NCBI GenBank assembly: GCA_965224275.1
Contig: CBDCYR010000011.1
Location: 372,001 to 436,000 of the forward strand
Direction of reading: 5' to 3'
Length of the DNA stretch: 64,000 nt
DNA from: CAUZWH01 sp965224275
GTDB lineage: Bacteria > Pseudomonadota > Alphaproteobacteria > SHVV01
Shown here: positions 26,251 through 35,603 of the stretch, piece after piece
Layout: every line of letters begins with the position of its first letter
How positions within the stretch are numbered: position 1 is the stretch's first letter
Notes under the pieces: generated by a model
Told to the model about the DNA's origin: nothing
The model's database searches: none
What the model saw: the letters and a program-made list of their open reading frames with translations, nothing else
Program-made: the position numbers and the translations under genes

Positions 26251-27250
26251 CTAGCTCTTGGGTACGAACTGGTTGGTGAAGAAGTCGGCCGGAATCGGCA
26301 CCTGGCTTGATCACGCCGGCTTCGATCATGGTGCGGATCGCCTCCTTCCAGTCCTCCGGGGGTTGGTAGCCGAACGGCTTGCCCTTAGTGTTCGCAGTCT
26401 CCAAGAACGGGCGGTACTCGTTCAACATCCGCACCATAAAGTCTTTGTTGAACTTGACCCCAGGACGCTGCCGTACCATCGCGTCATACGCCTCATCCAC
26501 GTGGCCGTTAAGCATGTAGGTGTACGCACGGAGGGAAACTTCGACATAGGCACGTAGTGCATCTGGCCGCTTCTTGATTGTCTCATCACTCGCCATCAAC
26601 CCGAGGCTCGGCGAGGGCAGCCCGTAGTCCGCGAATAGGAGATACGTGGACGCGCGCTTCGGGTCCATCTGTGGGATGCCGTTCGGCACCAGCGTGATCA
26701 CTGCGTCGCCGACCTCGCTGACATAGGACGAGACCTTGGCGCTGGGCGCGACGTAGACCAGCTTGACCGCATCTTTGGAGATGCCGCCATTCCTGAAAAA
26801 AGCGTCGAGGAACGGCGCATCGCCGCCGCCGGCGCTGGTGAGGATGCGTTTGCCGACGAGATCCTTCACCGACTTGATGCCGGCGCCTTTGGGCACAATG
26901 ACCCCGGTGTCGTTCTTGCGCACGATCCCGGCGATCGCCTTGACCATCATGCCCTTGTCGCGGCCCGGCGCCATCGCCGACTGCATCGCGAAGCCAGCGT
27001 CGTAGGAACCGGTCGCGACCATTTGCACGGTCACCGACGAGCCTGTCCCATCATCAATCTTCACATCGAGCCCACGCTCCTTGTACCAGCCCTTCTCGGC
27101 AGCGAGATAGAACGGCGCGTGCATGATGTAGGGAACCCAATCCACCCGCATCTTGAACTTATCTATCGCCTGCGACGGCGATGCGCCGAACACCACTAGG
27201 GCTACGGCGAAGATGCCGACCGCGTTAATACGTCGCTTGCCATATTTCAT
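26251..27250 (-). pseudogene. NMT1/THI5-like ABC substrate-binding protein, frameshifted at the C terminus
   Basis: Periplasmic binding protein with a clear signal peptide (cleavage after PSQA, about residue 28) and the WVPYIMHAPFYLAAEKG start typical of NMT1/THI5 and SsuA-like proteins. Near 26291-26300 the frame shifts. As read, it would run on over the next gene to 26036. The alternative frame gives IPADFFTNQFVPKS and a stop at 26251, just before the TenA-like gene. Permease and ATPase genes are not in the window. Confidence 0.78.
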
Positions 27251-27430
27251 GAGGACCTCCCGAGTTTCGCCGCGTCCAGAGTACAGCGTTAGCCACCGAG
27301 TTCGAGCCGATCCCGACTCGCGTCACCTGCGAAAGTTTAGGGAATTATACGCGAAACTAGCCAATGCCCCTTGAAACGGTCACGAATAAACACCACATAA
27401 CTAGCCAAGAGTTGACACGGAGTTTGGACG

Positions 27431-28369
27431 ATGGCACAGAAGGGTCCGGGAAGAGTTCACCGGAAAGGGCTGACGGTGATCCAGTTGCTCGACATGTTCC
27501 CTGACGACGCGTCGGCGGAGCGATGGCTGGAAGAGCAGCGCTGGCCGGAAGGCCGTTTCTGCCCCGATTGCGGGTCTATCAATACGGCAGCCTGCAAGGG
27601 CCGCAAGCCCATGCCATACCGTTGCCGCGATTGCCGAAATTTCTTTTCCGTACGCAAGGGCACGGCTATGCAGTCGGCTAAGGTTGGAGCCCGCAAGTGG
27701 GTTGTCGCGTTGTATATGATGTCCACGGGCATCAAAGGCACGTCCAGCATGAAGCTCTACCGCGAGATCGGCATCAGGCAAGCGACGGCATGGTTCCTGA
27801 TGCAGCGTATCCGTGAAGGCTTCATGGAAGGCATCGGCCTACCGTTCCCCGGCCCGGTTGAGATTGACGAATCATTCTTCGGCGGCAAGGAAAAGAATAA
27901 GCACGGCAACAAGAAACTCAAAGCGGGCCGTGGCACCGTCGGCAAATCCATAGTTGTCGGTGCGCGGGATCGCGGGTCCAAGCGCGTGAGCGCCGCCGTT
28001 GTTGGCAACACGGACGCCAAGACGCTCCAGGGTTTCGTCGGCGATCATGCCGCGCAGGGCGCGACGGTCTACACGGACGATCACAAAGGCTATCAGGGCA
28101 TACCCTTCGACCATAAAACCGTGAAGCATAGCGTCAGCGAATACGTCAACGGCATGGCGCACACCAATGGGATCGAGTCCTTTTGGGCGCTTCTCAAGCG
28201 CGGTTACCACGGCACTTTTCACCACGTGAGCGAGAAACACCTAGGTCGCTACGTCCGAGAGTTCGCGGGCCGCAACAACATCCGCGACCTGGATACGATC
28301 GACCAAATGACGATGCTGGCTCGCGGCATGGTCGGGAAGCGGCTGCGGTACGAAGACCTAGTCCGGTAA
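27431..28369 (+). CDS. IS1595-family transposase
   Basis: A 312-residue transposase with the N-terminal zinc ribbon (Cys44/Cys47 and Cys65/Cys68) and an ISXO2-like DDE domain: VEIDESFFGGKEKN, VYTDDHKGY and GIESFWALLKRGYHGTFH. It appears intact. It lies at the left end of a transposon whose remaining genes follow in the same direction. Confidence 0.9.
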   Translation: MAQKGPGRVHRKGLTVIQLLDMFPDDASAERWLEEQRWPEGRFCPDCGSINTAACKGRKPMPYRCRDCRNFFSVRKGTAMQSAKVGARKWVVALYMMSTGIKGTSSMKLYREIGIRQATAWFLMQRIREGFMEGIGLPFPGPVEIDESFFGGKEKNKHGNKKLKAGRGTVGKSIVVGARDRGSKRVSAAVVGNTDAKTLQGFVGDHAAQGATVYTDDHKGYQGIPFDHKTVKHSVSEYVNGMAHTNGIESFWALLKRGYHGTFHHVSEKHLGRYVREFAGRNNIRDLDTIDQMTMLARGMVGKRLRYEDLVR

Positions 28370-28400
28370 GAGCATATTACTTTAGAATCGTGGAGGTGCC

Positions 28401-29201
28401 GTGGCGCAGGATTGTACGATCACGTTGACCATGCAGGGATTGCGTGATGATGATGACTATGTCCGCCTCCCTGTCTTCGTATCTCAACTCCAAACACTCA
28501 CGCGAATCCTTGGAAAGATTGATCGTCGCGTTTCTGTCTCTCGCGCCAATCATTTCCGGGTTGTTGATCTGAGTCAAGAAAGCCCAGCCGCTGTTGTTCT
28601 TGAAGTCTGCCGAGATAACAAAACTATAGACACCCGAGGATCGTTGGTAAGCGAGTTCAATAGAACTGCTGTTGGTGTATCTCAAGGCGAACCCGAAATC
28701 CTTGATAGGCCGCTCCTACAGGATTTCAGAAATCTAGCACTTCCTGTAGGCGAAAAGATCAGCGCCGCAAGCATCAAGGCCGATGGGGTGGTTGTTGACC
28801 TAACGGAGGAATTTGCCAAGATAATTGAACTTTCTCTCGCCGGAGAAGAATGGGCAAGCGGGTCCATCGAAGGTGTGTTGGAGCAAATCAATATTCATGA
28901 CGGAGCAAACGTCTTTAGCATATACCCGGAAATCGGACCGTCCAAAGTGCAATGCCGATTTGGATCATCTCTTGTTGACAAGGCGATTGCTGCAGTAGGT
29001 GAGCGTGTTGCTGTAAGCGGGATGTTCAAATACAAACCAGAAGATAATTTCCCTTATACCGTTGATGTTGACGATATAGACATCTATCCGAGAGAAGATG
29101 AATTACCGACCTTTGATGATCTGAGGGGAATCGCACCAGACGCGACTGGTGATGAGCTGTCTGAGGATTTTATTGCCGTGAGGCGTGATGGCTGGCAATG
29201 A
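28401..29201 (+). CDS. Transposon passenger protein of unknown function, upstream of PIN gene
   Basis: A 266-residue acidic protein. The GTG start has GGAGG four bases upstream. I recognise no domain: a mixed alpha/beta N-terminal part (residues 1-110), a central helical region around EEFAKIIELSLAGEEW and a strand-rich end (VAVSGMFKYKPEDNFPYTV). Its stop lies inside the first codons of the PIN-domain gene, so the two are translationally coupled. An antitoxin-like partner or a nucleic-acid-binding cofactor for the PIN protein is possible but unproven. Confidence 0.6.
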   Translation: MAQDCTITLTMQGLRDDDDYVRLPVFVSQLQTLTRILGKIDRRVSVSRANHFRVVDLSQESPAAVVLEVCRDNKTIDTRGSLVSEFNRTAVGVSQGEPEILDRPLLQDFRNLALPVGEKISAASIKADGVVVDLTEEFAKIIELSLAGEEWASGSIEGVLEQINIHDGANVFSIYPEIGPSKVQCRFGSSLVDKAIAAVGERVAVSGMFKYKPEDNFPYTVDVDDIDIYPREDELPTFDDLRGIAPDATGDELSEDFIAVRRDGWQ

Positions 29202-29696
29202 CACCCTGTATTGGGACTCTTGCGTTTTCATCGCGTGGATGAAGGACGAGCCTCGTCCAGCCGGAGAAATCGACGGAATTAGGGATATCGTTGAAAAAGC
29301 TAAGCGGCGGGAAGTTTCAATTATCACCTCGACCTTGACCTATGCCGAGGTTACGGAAGCCAAGGTCGGTGCTGGTGTCATGAACATATTTGACGATCTG
29401 TTCAAGCGCGTAATATGTTTCGACCCGCTGTAGATATGCGTGTTGCAAGACTAGCGCGTGATCTTCGTGACTATTATGCAGTCCGCGCATCGGAGTACAA
29501 TAACAAGACACTGTCAGTGCCGGATGCGGTTCATATCGCAACGGCAATCCTCTACCGCGCTGATGAATTTCATACGTTCGACCGCAGGAATCGAAACGGA
29601 ACACTTGGCTTGATCCCCCTTAGCGGCAATGTTGCCGGACATGGGCTAGTGATCAGCAAACCAGAGGTTAAGCAAATCAGCTTGGATCTGCCATGA
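29188..29696 (+). pseudogene. PIN-domain ribonuclease (toxin-like), frameshifted
   Basis: Begins TLYWDSCVFIAWM, with the first PIN acidic residue at Asp10, then LTYAEV. After CFDP the frame hits TAG at 29431-29433. In the next frame the protein continues as AVDMRVARLARDL, PDAVHIATAILY and FHTFDRR, supplying the other PIN acidic residues, to 29696. One base missing at the C run 29424-29426 explains the break. Intact homologues would be about 169 residues. A GTG one codon upstream is an alternative start. Confidence 0.8.
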
Positions 29697-29869
29697 GACT
29701 TCCCAAGACGCCCAAACCCGTTGTTCGCCTCCGCCCTGCGAGCTACCAGCCGAAGAAGGCGGAGCTTGAGGAAGACATGAGCATCGACGCGACGCCCGAG
29801 GAACTGGCTAGAGCAGCGTTTCGGCTCGTCACCGTCGAAACCATCGGCAAGGACGATAATCAGGGCTGA
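29693..29869 (+). CDS. Small passenger protein, 58 residues
   Basis: Starts at an ATG overlapping the PIN gene stop (ATGA). A basic, proline-rich N terminus (RLPKTPKPVVRLRPA) is followed by an acidic helix with DATPEELARAAFRLV. The PExxARAxF pattern recurs in the protein at 30238-30393, suggesting a shared small domain. Unknown function. Confidence 0.5.
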   Translation: MRLPKTPKPVVRLRPASYQPKKAELEEDMSIDATPEELARAAFRLVTVETIGKDDNQG

Positions 29870-29924
29870 TTGCCATCGCCCGCACTGCGGGGTCCAGCCA
29901 GAGAACCAACCGTGGAGGTGGAAA

Positions 29925-30182
29925 ATGTCGCAAGACGAGAAAGATCGCCTGCGGGGCAAGTGGGAACGCGAGAAAGAAGATGCTGAGACCGATCTCGGTT
30001 TGGCCACATGCACGGCCAAGAAGCATGTGCGGAACCTCAAAAACTGGATCGAGTACCTTTCGGCCGATGAGGTTTCCGCCGCAGAATACCCGTCTCGTGA
30101 TGACCTTGAGTCCGTAGTGAAAGACATCAAGGACGCAAAGCGGCGATTGCGGGACGCGGAGCAAAACCTTGCGTCCTGTTAG
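29925..30182 (+). CDS. Small highly charged helical passenger protein, 85 residues
   Basis: The ATG follows GGAGGTGGAAA. The product is almost entirely charged helix (KDRLRGKWEREKEDAETD, then DLESVVKDIKDAKRRLRD) and likely forms a coiled coil. I do not recognise a family. It sits between two other small passenger genes on the transposon. Confidence 0.5.
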   Translation: MSQDEKDRLRGKWEREKEDAETDLGLATCTAKKHVRNLKNWIEYLSADEVSAAEYPSRDDLESVVKDIKDAKRRLRDAEQNLASC

Positions 30183-30237
30183 CCCAAATCGGCTGATTGT
30201 TACTCTCGTCTATAATCCCCAAATGAAGGGTCCAGAC

Positions 30238-30393
30238 ATGACCACCAAACCCAAACCCCGAGGTCGTCCATCGAAGCCGATCCCGAAGTTGAGCGCGTCG
30301 CCAGAGAAGATCGCCCGCGCCGTGTTCTCCGCCGTGAAGAGGCCGAGCCCAGAGCTTCGCAACACCAAGGCGCCCCCTCGTGCGAAGAAGTGA
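30238..30393 (+). CDS. Small basic passenger protein with AT-hook-like motif, 51 residues
   Basis: Begins with a lysine/proline-rich tail containing PRGRPSKP, which matches the AT-hook core that binds the minor groove of AT-rich DNA. This is followed by SASPEKIARAVFSAVKR, resembling the helix of the 58-residue passenger. An in-frame ATG 15 bases upstream is possible. A DNA-binding accessory role is inference. Confidence 0.45.
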   Translation: MTTKPKPRGRPSKPIPKLSASPEKIARAVFSAVKRPSPELRNTKAPPRAKK

Positions 30394-30610
30394 ACGCGGG
30401 GAAAAGACTGTTTACCTAGACAATGTTGGCGTCTGGTGGGACGAGAATCGAGATCACATTCATATCACCGTTCGTGGCAATGCTGCATTCCACTCAACGG
30501 TCAATTCCAATCCGCAGAGCAAGCGCGGGAATCCTAACTTGTTCTATAAGTTAGCGAAGTGTCTCCGAGCAGTTGGTGCGCCGCACCCGCCAATCCCGGA
30601 GGATGGCTAG
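30380..30610 (+). CDS. Hypothetical passenger protein, 76 residues
   Basis: The GTG start overlaps the end of the AT-hook-like gene. Contains YLDNVGVWWDENRDHIHITVRGN, a strand-rich segment, and ends just inside the transposon's right end. Unknown function; the coding call rests on the tight overlap and its position within the element. Confidence 0.45.
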   Translation: MRRSERGEKTVYLDNVGVWWDENRDHIHITVRGNAAFHSTVNSNPQSKRGNPNLFYKLAKCLRAVGAPHPPIPEDG

Positions 30611-30635
30611 TTAAGCGTATAAATCCCAAAGTTTA

Positions 30636-30921
30636 GCACCCCCACAAGTATGGAGTCGATGCGCGAACCGTGCCGTGAGCCTCCGCGCACAGTTCAAGGC
30701 GAAGTCCTAATGACTTCGTTGAAGGTGCTCGGAAACGGAGACCAGCATAGAAATCTGACGGTAGCCATACTAAAAAGGGCAGCTTTTGAGCCGCCTACTT
30801 CTTTGTGCGGCCATGACCGGTATTGGCTAATTCTCGAACTTCCTAGCCGGCTAGGCGACTTCCGCACCTGAGGGCAAACCAGACATTCCGTCTGATGATG
30901 TCTGAAGTTGACGCGGGGCGG
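30636..30921. other. Short stretch right of the IS1595 transposon
   Basis: Nothing recognisable. It separates the transposon from the 3' end of the broken hydrolase gene. Confidence 0.4.
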
Positions 30922-31705
30922 TCACCTTAGCATCGGTCCAAGCTGTGCGAAGACGGCTGGATCTAGGAAGATCTCGTGCCCCCCACCCTCCAACCGTACC
31001 AATTTCACATTCTTCCCTTGCTCGGGCTGCGGATTCGTACTGCTCGCTAAAACGGGGCGGCGCTATCTCGTCTTGGCTGCCCACTATTAGGGTTACATCG
31101 ACCTGATCCGACAGGCCTGAGATCTGCTCGATGGGCGAGAGCATCTCGATCTTACCCTGAAATATGGGCTCACGGGTTTGCTCGAACATATGCTGACGCC
31201 ACTTCTCGACGTCATAAACGGAGGAAACCAGCAGCGCTTGATCGATTAGAGCGGGGTGTCCACCAAGCACGTTTGCGGTCAACGTCCCGCCGCCCGAATG
31301 AGCGGCAATCACTACTTTGCGAGCGTTCCAGCGGCGTTCGAGTCCGCCGATCGCATCGGCAATCGCGTCGGTGTTGGTGATGTGAAAACTGTCGCCGACA
31401 GCCTCTCCTCGCTCTCCATCAGATGTGTTTCCCTCGGGATCGGTGTAACCAGGTCGAAGCAATCCGACGGCGATGACATCCGGGTGGGCAGCTGCCGCTT
31501 TGGCGGCAAAAACGTAGTGGTATTCGGGTTCGTTGAACGGTGCGTCGCCATGGATGACAACTACCAGAATCGGACTCGCGCTTTTCTCTTCGCTCACGAA
31601 CGTCCACGTTCTCAAGCGAAAGGGTCCGCCCTGCACCCACGATTGATCGCCATCGAATTTCGTCGTCGCATGGCGCTTCGCTGTCACGAGCCGTCCTCTG
31701 AGCAA
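30922..31705 (-). pseudogene. Alpha/beta hydrolase, frameshifted before the catalytic histidine
   Basis: Serine hydrolase fold with oxyanion region VVVIHGDAPF, nucleophile elbow AAHSGGG and the acid strand VTLIVGSQDE. As read the frame drifts after QYESAARA and runs to 30851. In the next frame NVKLVRLEGGGHEIFL supplies the catalytic histidine, with a stop at 30922. The shift lies at the G run 31024-31026. The start (TTG at 31705) is uncertain. Substrate unknown. Confidence 0.75.
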
Positions 31706-32129
31706 CGCAGCCTCGTCAACGAGTAGTCTATGCTTGTCGAGGGATCTGCGTCCGCCTCTGACGTTAGGTCGCGACGTACGTGAGCTGAGAATGTCAATTA
31801 TTGGCTAATTCGCGACTATCGGAGCTTGCCGGACCACGTCTGGAGGTGGGTGTAAACCGGACCTCCCGGCCAAAAACGTCTGATTAGGGGCTGCCACCTC
31901 AATCGATCGACGCAACACAAGCGTTAAATCTTTCTGCTGGCGTTTCGAGTTACAGACCCTGACGAACTGGGTCCCGCTCGAGCGTGTCGGTCACTTGGGT
32001 AAAGTACGAGCGCCATTGTAACTACCTCCGCCGGTTGAAGATTACATTAGTCGCGCTACTCGGCGGTGCGGGGTTCGAGAAATGGCTGATCGGTCGACTT
32101 CAACCGCGCAGCGGCGACCTCATGGATCG
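31706..32129. other. Non-coding gap before IS630 remnant
   Basis: No supported gene, repeat or RNA seen. Confidence 0.4.
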
Positions 32130-32599
32130 TCCACAAGCGGCATGGCACGACCACCCTGTTCGCCGCCCTCAACGTGCTCGAGGGCAAGGTCATCGGGCGC
32201 TGCATGCAGCGCCACCGCCACCAGGAGTTCATCCGCTTCCTCAACGCCATCGAGGCCGATATCCCGGCCGGCAAGGGCGTCCATGTGATCCTCGACAACT
32301 ACGCCGCCCACAAGCATGCCAAGGTGCGCGCCTGGCTCGGCCGCCACGAGCGCTTCACCTTCCACTTCGTGCCGACCTCCTGCTCCTGGCTCAATGCCGT
32401 CGAGGGCTTCTTCGCGAAGCTCTCGAAGCGGCGCCTGAAACGCGGCGTCTTCCGCTCCATTGTCGACCTCCAGGTCGCCATCAACCGCTTCCTCGACGAG
32501 ACCAACGACAACCCAAAGCCCTTCACCTGGACCGCCGATCCAGACAAAATCATCGCCGCCGTCAAACGAGGGCATCAAGTGTTAGAGTCGATCCACTAG
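32130..32599 (+). pseudogene. IS630-family transposase, 5'-truncated
   Basis: C-terminal DDE half of an IS630 transposase: HKRHGTTTLFAALNVLEG, then VILDNYAAHKH (second aspartate) and SWLNAVEGFFAKLSKRRLKRGVF (catalytic glutamate), ending ESIH. The N-terminal helix-turn-helix and the first aspartate are missing, so only a remnant of roughly 155 codons survives. Confidence 0.85.
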
Positions 32600-32902
32600 A
32601 CGATTGAAAGACAAGAACGCGAGCCATAGCCGGCGCCCGTGGGCGTGAAATTATCGATGCCAACAAAAATCGCGGGACCACGGCAGGACACAGCTTTGAT
32701 GATCCCGCGAGTCGCAGGGAGCCGAGCCTGGAGGGCACGAGGGTGTGCCGCGCGGCTCCCTGCGGCGTCCTATCCAAGGATATGGGGAGTATCCCTGTCC
32801 CGGCCAAGTGCGGGAAGGCCATTCAGCGGCCGGCTGAACGCGACAGATTGTTGCGCGGAAGGTCGGAATCGGTGTGTCAGGGCCTTCAGGGCCGATTCCG
32901 GC
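32600..32902. other. Gap with an inverted repeat
   Basis: No gene. Near 32865-32905 GGAATCGG and CCGATTCC form a hairpin just beyond the stop of the small minus-strand gene; it may be its terminator. Confidence 0.4.
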
Positions 32903-33046
32903 TTAGTCCGTCAGCCTCCGTGGCGCCTCGTGCCTGCTGGCTTCATTGATCATGTCACCGATCGCCTGGAGCTTGGAATCGATCCGGTACAAAAACCACA
33001 CCATCGCGGCGAGCGCGACAATTTCCAAGAATAACATAAACCCCAT
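32903..33046 (-). CDS. Small predicted membrane protein, 47 residues
   Basis: The ATG at 33046 has GGAGGATGGAGAG upstream. The product begins MGFMLFLEIVALAAMVWFLY, a single hydrophobic segment, followed by a charged cytoplasmic tail (RIDSKLQAIGDMI). A one-helix membrane protein of unknown role. Coding support comes from the ribosome site and the clean membrane segment. Confidence 0.5.
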   Translation of the reverse strand: MGFMLFLEIVALAAMVWFLYRIDSKLQAIGDMINEASRHEAPRRLTD

Positions 33047-33288
33047 CTCTCCATCCTCCAGATCGCTTGCGGTTGATCAGCTTACGGCAACGAACGCAGT
33101 TGTGGGAGTGCGCGGGAGCGGAGGTGTGATGTAGGGCCGCGCCGTCGCTATGCTGCTGTATCGTCCTTGGGCGGCGCGCCAGATGTCGAGATCGGAAGCC
33201 ACTCGTTCATTTCTGCGGATTTGACCCTGCTGACGAAAGTGGAGACGTCCTGCGATAGGGCCTCGGCCATGGCCGCGATCACTCCGTC

Positions 33289-33376
33289 CCGGCAAGCCGA
33301 CCTGTTGCCGGCGCCGTACTTCCATGTCGTGTTCACCGTGCCGGCCGAGGTGGCGGCCATGGCCTTCCAGAACAAG
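33289..33376 (+). repeat. 88-bp exact copy of part of the IS91 copy 2 transposase
   Basis: Identical to 34658-34745 (offset 1,369), an internal part of the HUH transposase encoding RQADLLPAPYFHVVF. It stands alone, in the same orientation, about 150 bases before the element's recombinase. It is a remnant of an earlier copy or of aberrant one-ended transposition. Confidence 0.85.
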
Positions 33377-33524
33377 AACGTTATACCAGCGGCGTAAATT
33401 TCTGCCTCGGGGTGGATTGAACGAACCCGCTGACGCGGGAGGGGTGTGAGGTTGGTGGCGGGTTTGGTCTCCTGATGGAAGGGTTTCGAGTATCGAAGCT
33501 CAACCCTTGATCAGGAGACCTCCC

Positions 33525-34397
33525 ATGACCGCCCCTCGCCCACGAGTGAGCCCCTTGCGCCGCCGCATGATCGAAGACATGACGGTGCGCAATCTGTCGC
33601 CGGCCACGCAGCGATCCTACCTTCATGCGGTGGCCAAGTTCAGCCGCTATTTTAGCCGTTCGCCGGATCGCTTGGATATCGAGGATGTCCGTGCCTTCCA
33701 AGTTTTCTTGGTGTCGCAGAAGATATCCTGGCCGGCGCTCAATCAGACGGTTTGCGCGCTCCGGTTCTTCTACGGGGTCACGCTGAACCGGCCCGAGATA
33801 CCGGAGCGGATCGCCTATGCCCGAGAGCCCCGGAAACTGCCGGTGATCCTGAGCGCGGACGAGGTTGTGCGCTTTCTCGAGGCGGTGCCGTCCTTGAAGA
33901 CGCGCACCGCACTGACGACGGCCTATGCGGCGGGCCTTCGCGCCTCGGAGGCGGTGAGCCTCAAGGTGGCGGATATCGACAGCAGCCGGATGCTGATCCA
34001 AGTGCGCCACGGCAAGGGAGCGAAGGACCGGACCGTCATGCTGTCGCCGCAGTTGCTGGCGATCCTGCGCATCTACTGGCGTCTGGCCCGGCCGCGAGAG
34101 TGGCTGTTTCCCGGCCGCGACGAGAGCAAGCCGATCGACGTGCAGGTCCTGCACGCGGCCTGCCGCTCGGCAACCAAGGCGGCGGGGCTGGCCAAGCGCG
34201 TCACCGTGCACACGCTCAGGCACAGCTTTGCTACCCATCTGCTCGAGAGCGGCGTCGACATCCGCATCATCCAGGTGCTTTTGGGCCACAACAGCCTGTC
34301 GACGACGGCCCGCTATACGCAAGTGGCGACGACCACCATTGCCAAGACGCGGAGCCCGATCGACCGCCTGGCCCTGGAGGTGGTGCCGCCGGCTTGA
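33525..34397 (+). CDS. Tyrosine recombinase of IS91-type element (copy 2)
   Basis: A 290-residue phage-integrase family protein. The N-terminal SAM-like domain begins SPLRRRMIEDM, and the catalytic core has YAAGLRASEAV (arginine), HTLRHSFATH and GHNSLSTTARYTQV with the tyrosine. AGGAGA precedes the ATG at 33525. It ends ten bases before the transposase ATG. Intact, unlike several neighbours. Confidence 0.88.
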   Translation: MTAPRPRVSPLRRRMIEDMTVRNLSPATQRSYLHAVAKFSRYFSRSPDRLDIEDVRAFQVFLVSQKISWPALNQTVCALRFFYGVTLNRPEIPERIAYAREPRKLPVILSADEVVRFLEAVPSLKTRTALTTAYAAGLRASEAVSLKVADIDSSRMLIQVRHGKGAKDRTVMLSPQLLAILRIYWRLARPREWLFPGRDESKPIDVQVLHAACRSATKAAGLAKRVTVHTLRHSFATHLLESGVDIRIIQVLLGHNSLSTTARYTQVATTTIAKTRSPIDRLALEVVPPA

Positions 34398-34406
34398 GTG
34401 CCCGCC

Positions 34407-35603
34407 ATGCGCACGGCCTTGGAGGTGGCGGACATCTTCCGCCGTCATGGCGCCGCCTACCGGTCCGCCCATGACGCCCATATGGGGCGCGTCGAGCGTC
34501 GCATCATGGGCGCGATAGAAGTCTGCCGCACCGCGTCGCTCGGCGGGCATGTCGAGGCTTGCGAGGATTGCCGGCATAGCCGCATCGCCTACAATTCCTG
34601 CCGCAACCGGCATTGCCCGAAGTGCCAGGGGCTGGCGCGGGCCGAGTGGCTGGCCGACCGGCAAGCCGACCTGTTGCCGGCGCCGTACTTCCATGTCGTG
34701 TTCACCGTGCCGGCCGAGGTGGCGGCCATGGCCTTCCAGAACAAGGCGGTGATCTATGCCATCCTGTTCCAGGCGGCGGCCGAGACACTGCGCACCATCG
34801 CCGCCGATCCGAGGCATCTGGGCGCCGAGATCGGCTTCATCGCCATGCTCCACACATGGGGGCAGACGCTCACCCACCACCCGCATCTCCATTGCGTCGT
34901 GCCGGGCGGCGGATTGTCGCCTGATGGCGCGCGCTGGATCGCCTGCCGCCCGAATTTCTTCCTGCCCATCCACGTGCTCTCGCGCTTCTATCGACGCTTG
35001 TTCCTCGAGCGCCTGCAAGCAGCGTTCGACGCCGGGCGCCTGCGCTTCTTCGGCGACATGGCGCGGTTGGCCGAGGCCCGAGCATTCGCAGCGCAGACCA
35101 AGCGCCTGCGCAAGATCAGCTGGGTCGTCTATGCCAAACCGCCGTTCGGCTCCCCCGACCAGGTCCTCGCCTATCTCGGGCGCTACACCCATCGCGTGGC
35201 GATCGCCAACAGCCGGCTCGTGGCCATCGACGAGACCCGGGTCCGGTTCCGCTGGCGCGACTATCGACAGGCGAACCAAAGCAAGCTGATGACGCTCGAC
35301 GCACCCGAGTTCATCCGCCGCTTCCTGCTCCACGGCCTGCCCGACGGATTCCACCGCATCCGTCACTACGGCTTCCTGGCCAACGGGCACCGCCAGAGCA
35401 AGCTCGCCCTGATCCGGCGGCTGCTCGACCAACCCGCACCGCTGCCAACCCGCCGCAGCGAAGATTATCGCGAGCGCGTGCGCGAACTGACCGGCGTCGA
35501 TCTCAGTCGCTGCCCCTGCTGTGGCGGCGCCATGCGCGTCATCGATATCTTGCCGTGCACCAGAGCGCCGCCAATCCGGCCAGCCTCGTCTCACGCCCCA
35601 TGA
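34407..35603 (+). CDS. IS91-family HUH (Y1) transposase
   Basis: Rolling-circle transposase of about 398 residues. The zinc motif is SCRNRHCPKC, the HUH motif HHPHLHCVV, the nucleophilic tyrosine region YLGRYTHRVAI, and a second cysteine pair SRCPCCGG lies near the end. The frame is intact throughout, so it is the likely active IS91-type copy in the window. A GTG three codons upstream is an alternative start. Confidence 0.9.
   Translation: MRTALEVADIFRRHGAAYRSAHDAHMGRVERRIMGAIEVCRTASLGGHVEACEDCRHSRIAYNSCRNRHCPKCQGLARAEWLADRQADLLPAPYFHVVFTVPAEVAAMAFQNKAVIYAILFQAAAETLRTIAADPRHLGAEIGFIAMLHTWGQTLTHHPHLHCVVPGGGLSPDGARWIACRPNFFLPIHVLSRFYRRLFLERLQAAFDAGRLRFFGDMARLAEARAFAAQTKRLRKISWVVYAKPPFGSPDQVLAYLGRYTHRVAIANSRLVAIDETRVRFRWRDYRQANQSKLMTLDAPEFIRRFLLHGLPDGFHRIRHYGFLANGHRQSKLALIRRLLDQPAPLPTRRSEDYRERVRELTGVDLSRCPCCGGAMRVIDILPCTRAPPIRPASSHAP

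Larger units (their letters stand above)
27340..30627 (+). mobile_element. IS1595-family transposon with passenger genes
   Basis: Imperfect inverted ends of about 24 bases share TTATACGC and AACTAGCCA at both borders. The 8-base duplication AAAGTTTA (27332-27339 and 30628-30635) is the standard IS1595 size. At 3,288 bp it is far longer than the roughly 1 kb needed for its transposase. The remaining 2.2 kb holds six further open frames, including a PIN-domain gene, all on the same strand. Confidence 0.9.
33525..35603 (+). mobile_element. IS91-type element, copy 2 (ends not resolved)
   Basis: Recombinase plus HUH transposase, both intact. No terminal repeats or duplication are expected for this family. 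The right border probably lies between 35,603 and about 35,960, where GC-rich non-coding sequence follows. Confidence 0.7.

Noticed and set aside
33381..35594. A 737-codon minus-strand frame opposite IS91 copy 2
   Set aside because: Low-complexity Arg/Gly/His-rich translation, no motifs; the + strand encodes intact recombinase and transposase.
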